The notes beneath the pieces are model-generated. The model was not told the DNA's origin, searched no databases, and worked only from the letters and a program-made list of their open reading frames with translations. Shown here piece by piece: positions 30,091 to 30,205 of a stretch of 30,205 nt of DNA (positions are counted from its first letter, which is position 1; each line of letters begins with the position of its first letter). Location of the stretch: the NCBI GenBank assembly GCA_036511595.1, contig DATCBY010000012.1, positions 1-30,205 on the forward strand, given 5' to 3'. Source of the stretch: DASZQY01 sp036511595 (GTDB lineage: Bacteria; Pseudomonadota; Alphaproteobacteria; Rhizobiales; Kaistiaceae). The position numbers and the translations under genes were made by a program.

Positions 30091-30205
30091 GGAGCAAAGG
30101 GTAAGCATGCTCGTTCTCGCGACGCTCACGTATCCGAGTCTTCGTCTCCTTCCTTTTCTTCTCCCTCCGGGCACAAAGCCGAAGGGGCGGCGGGCGCTCG
30201 TTCGA

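Noticed and set aside
30109..30205. Open frame running to the right edge from ATG near 30108
   Set aside because: Short, Pro/Leu/Arg-rich and adjoining the palindromic repeat, a common source of false frames.

Overview
The window looks like a chromosomal segment of a high-GC alphaproteobacterium, most likely of the order Hyphomicrobiales (Rhizobiales). This rests on gene content (a serralysin-type protease with PrtD/HlyD-like type I secretion genes, BioY, D-erythronate dehydrogenase-like and 8-oxoguanine deaminase-like enzymes), GC-rich third codon positions and frequent GTG/TTG starts. No rRNA, tRNA, CRISPR array, integrase or transposase was found.

Layout. (1) 1-1755: four short, mutually overlapping leftward genes of unknown function behind a sigma-70-like promoter, then about 400 bases of hairpin-rich DNA without a gene; this looks like the edge of an accessory or phage-like island. 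(2) 1756-12586: a divergent catabolic cluster, the centrepiece of the window. Leftward lie a Rid-family protein, an 8-oxoguanine deaminase, a creatininase-family amidohydrolase and a GlcD-like FAD oxidoreductase, with one small unknown gene inserted on the opposite strand. Rightward lie an NMT1/SsuA-type ABC importer (binding protein, ATPase, permease), a cytosine-deaminase-like amidohydrolase, a second GlcD-like FAD oxidoreductase and a flavodoxin-fold NAD(P)H oxidoreductase. A good sigma-54 -24/-12 match precedes the importer, which suggests nitrogen-limitation control. Together the genes read as import and stepwise deamination, ring opening and oxidation of an N-heterocycle (purine- or pyrimidine-like); the true substrate is unknown. 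(3) 12678-13996: a MarR regulator and an SDR. (4) 14041-19240: a leftward type I secretion operon, made up of a serralysin-family protease with a cadherin/Ig-like domain, a small unknown protein, a PrtD-like ABC exporter and an HlyD-like adaptor. (5) 19439-27556: a D-2-hydroxyacid dehydrogenase, a small membrane protein, a four-gene overlapping operon (PEP mutase/ICL-family protein, GNAT, DHRS6-like SDR, DenD-like dehydrogenase), an aminotransferase, an MFS transporter and an alpha/beta hydrolase. (6) 27600-28035: a strongly structured candidate noncoding RNA ending in an intrinsic terminator, facing the terminator of a cold-shock gene. (7) 28083-30205: a CspA-type protein, KDPG aldolase, BioY and a palindromic intergenic repeat.

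The two most interesting items are the sigma-54-associated heterocycle cluster, whose enzyme combination I cannot match to a known pathway, and the GNRA-tetraloop-rich RNA at about 27.6-27.95 kb, which I cannot assign to a known RNA family. All assignments come from reading the sequence and from memory of protein families; no search was run.
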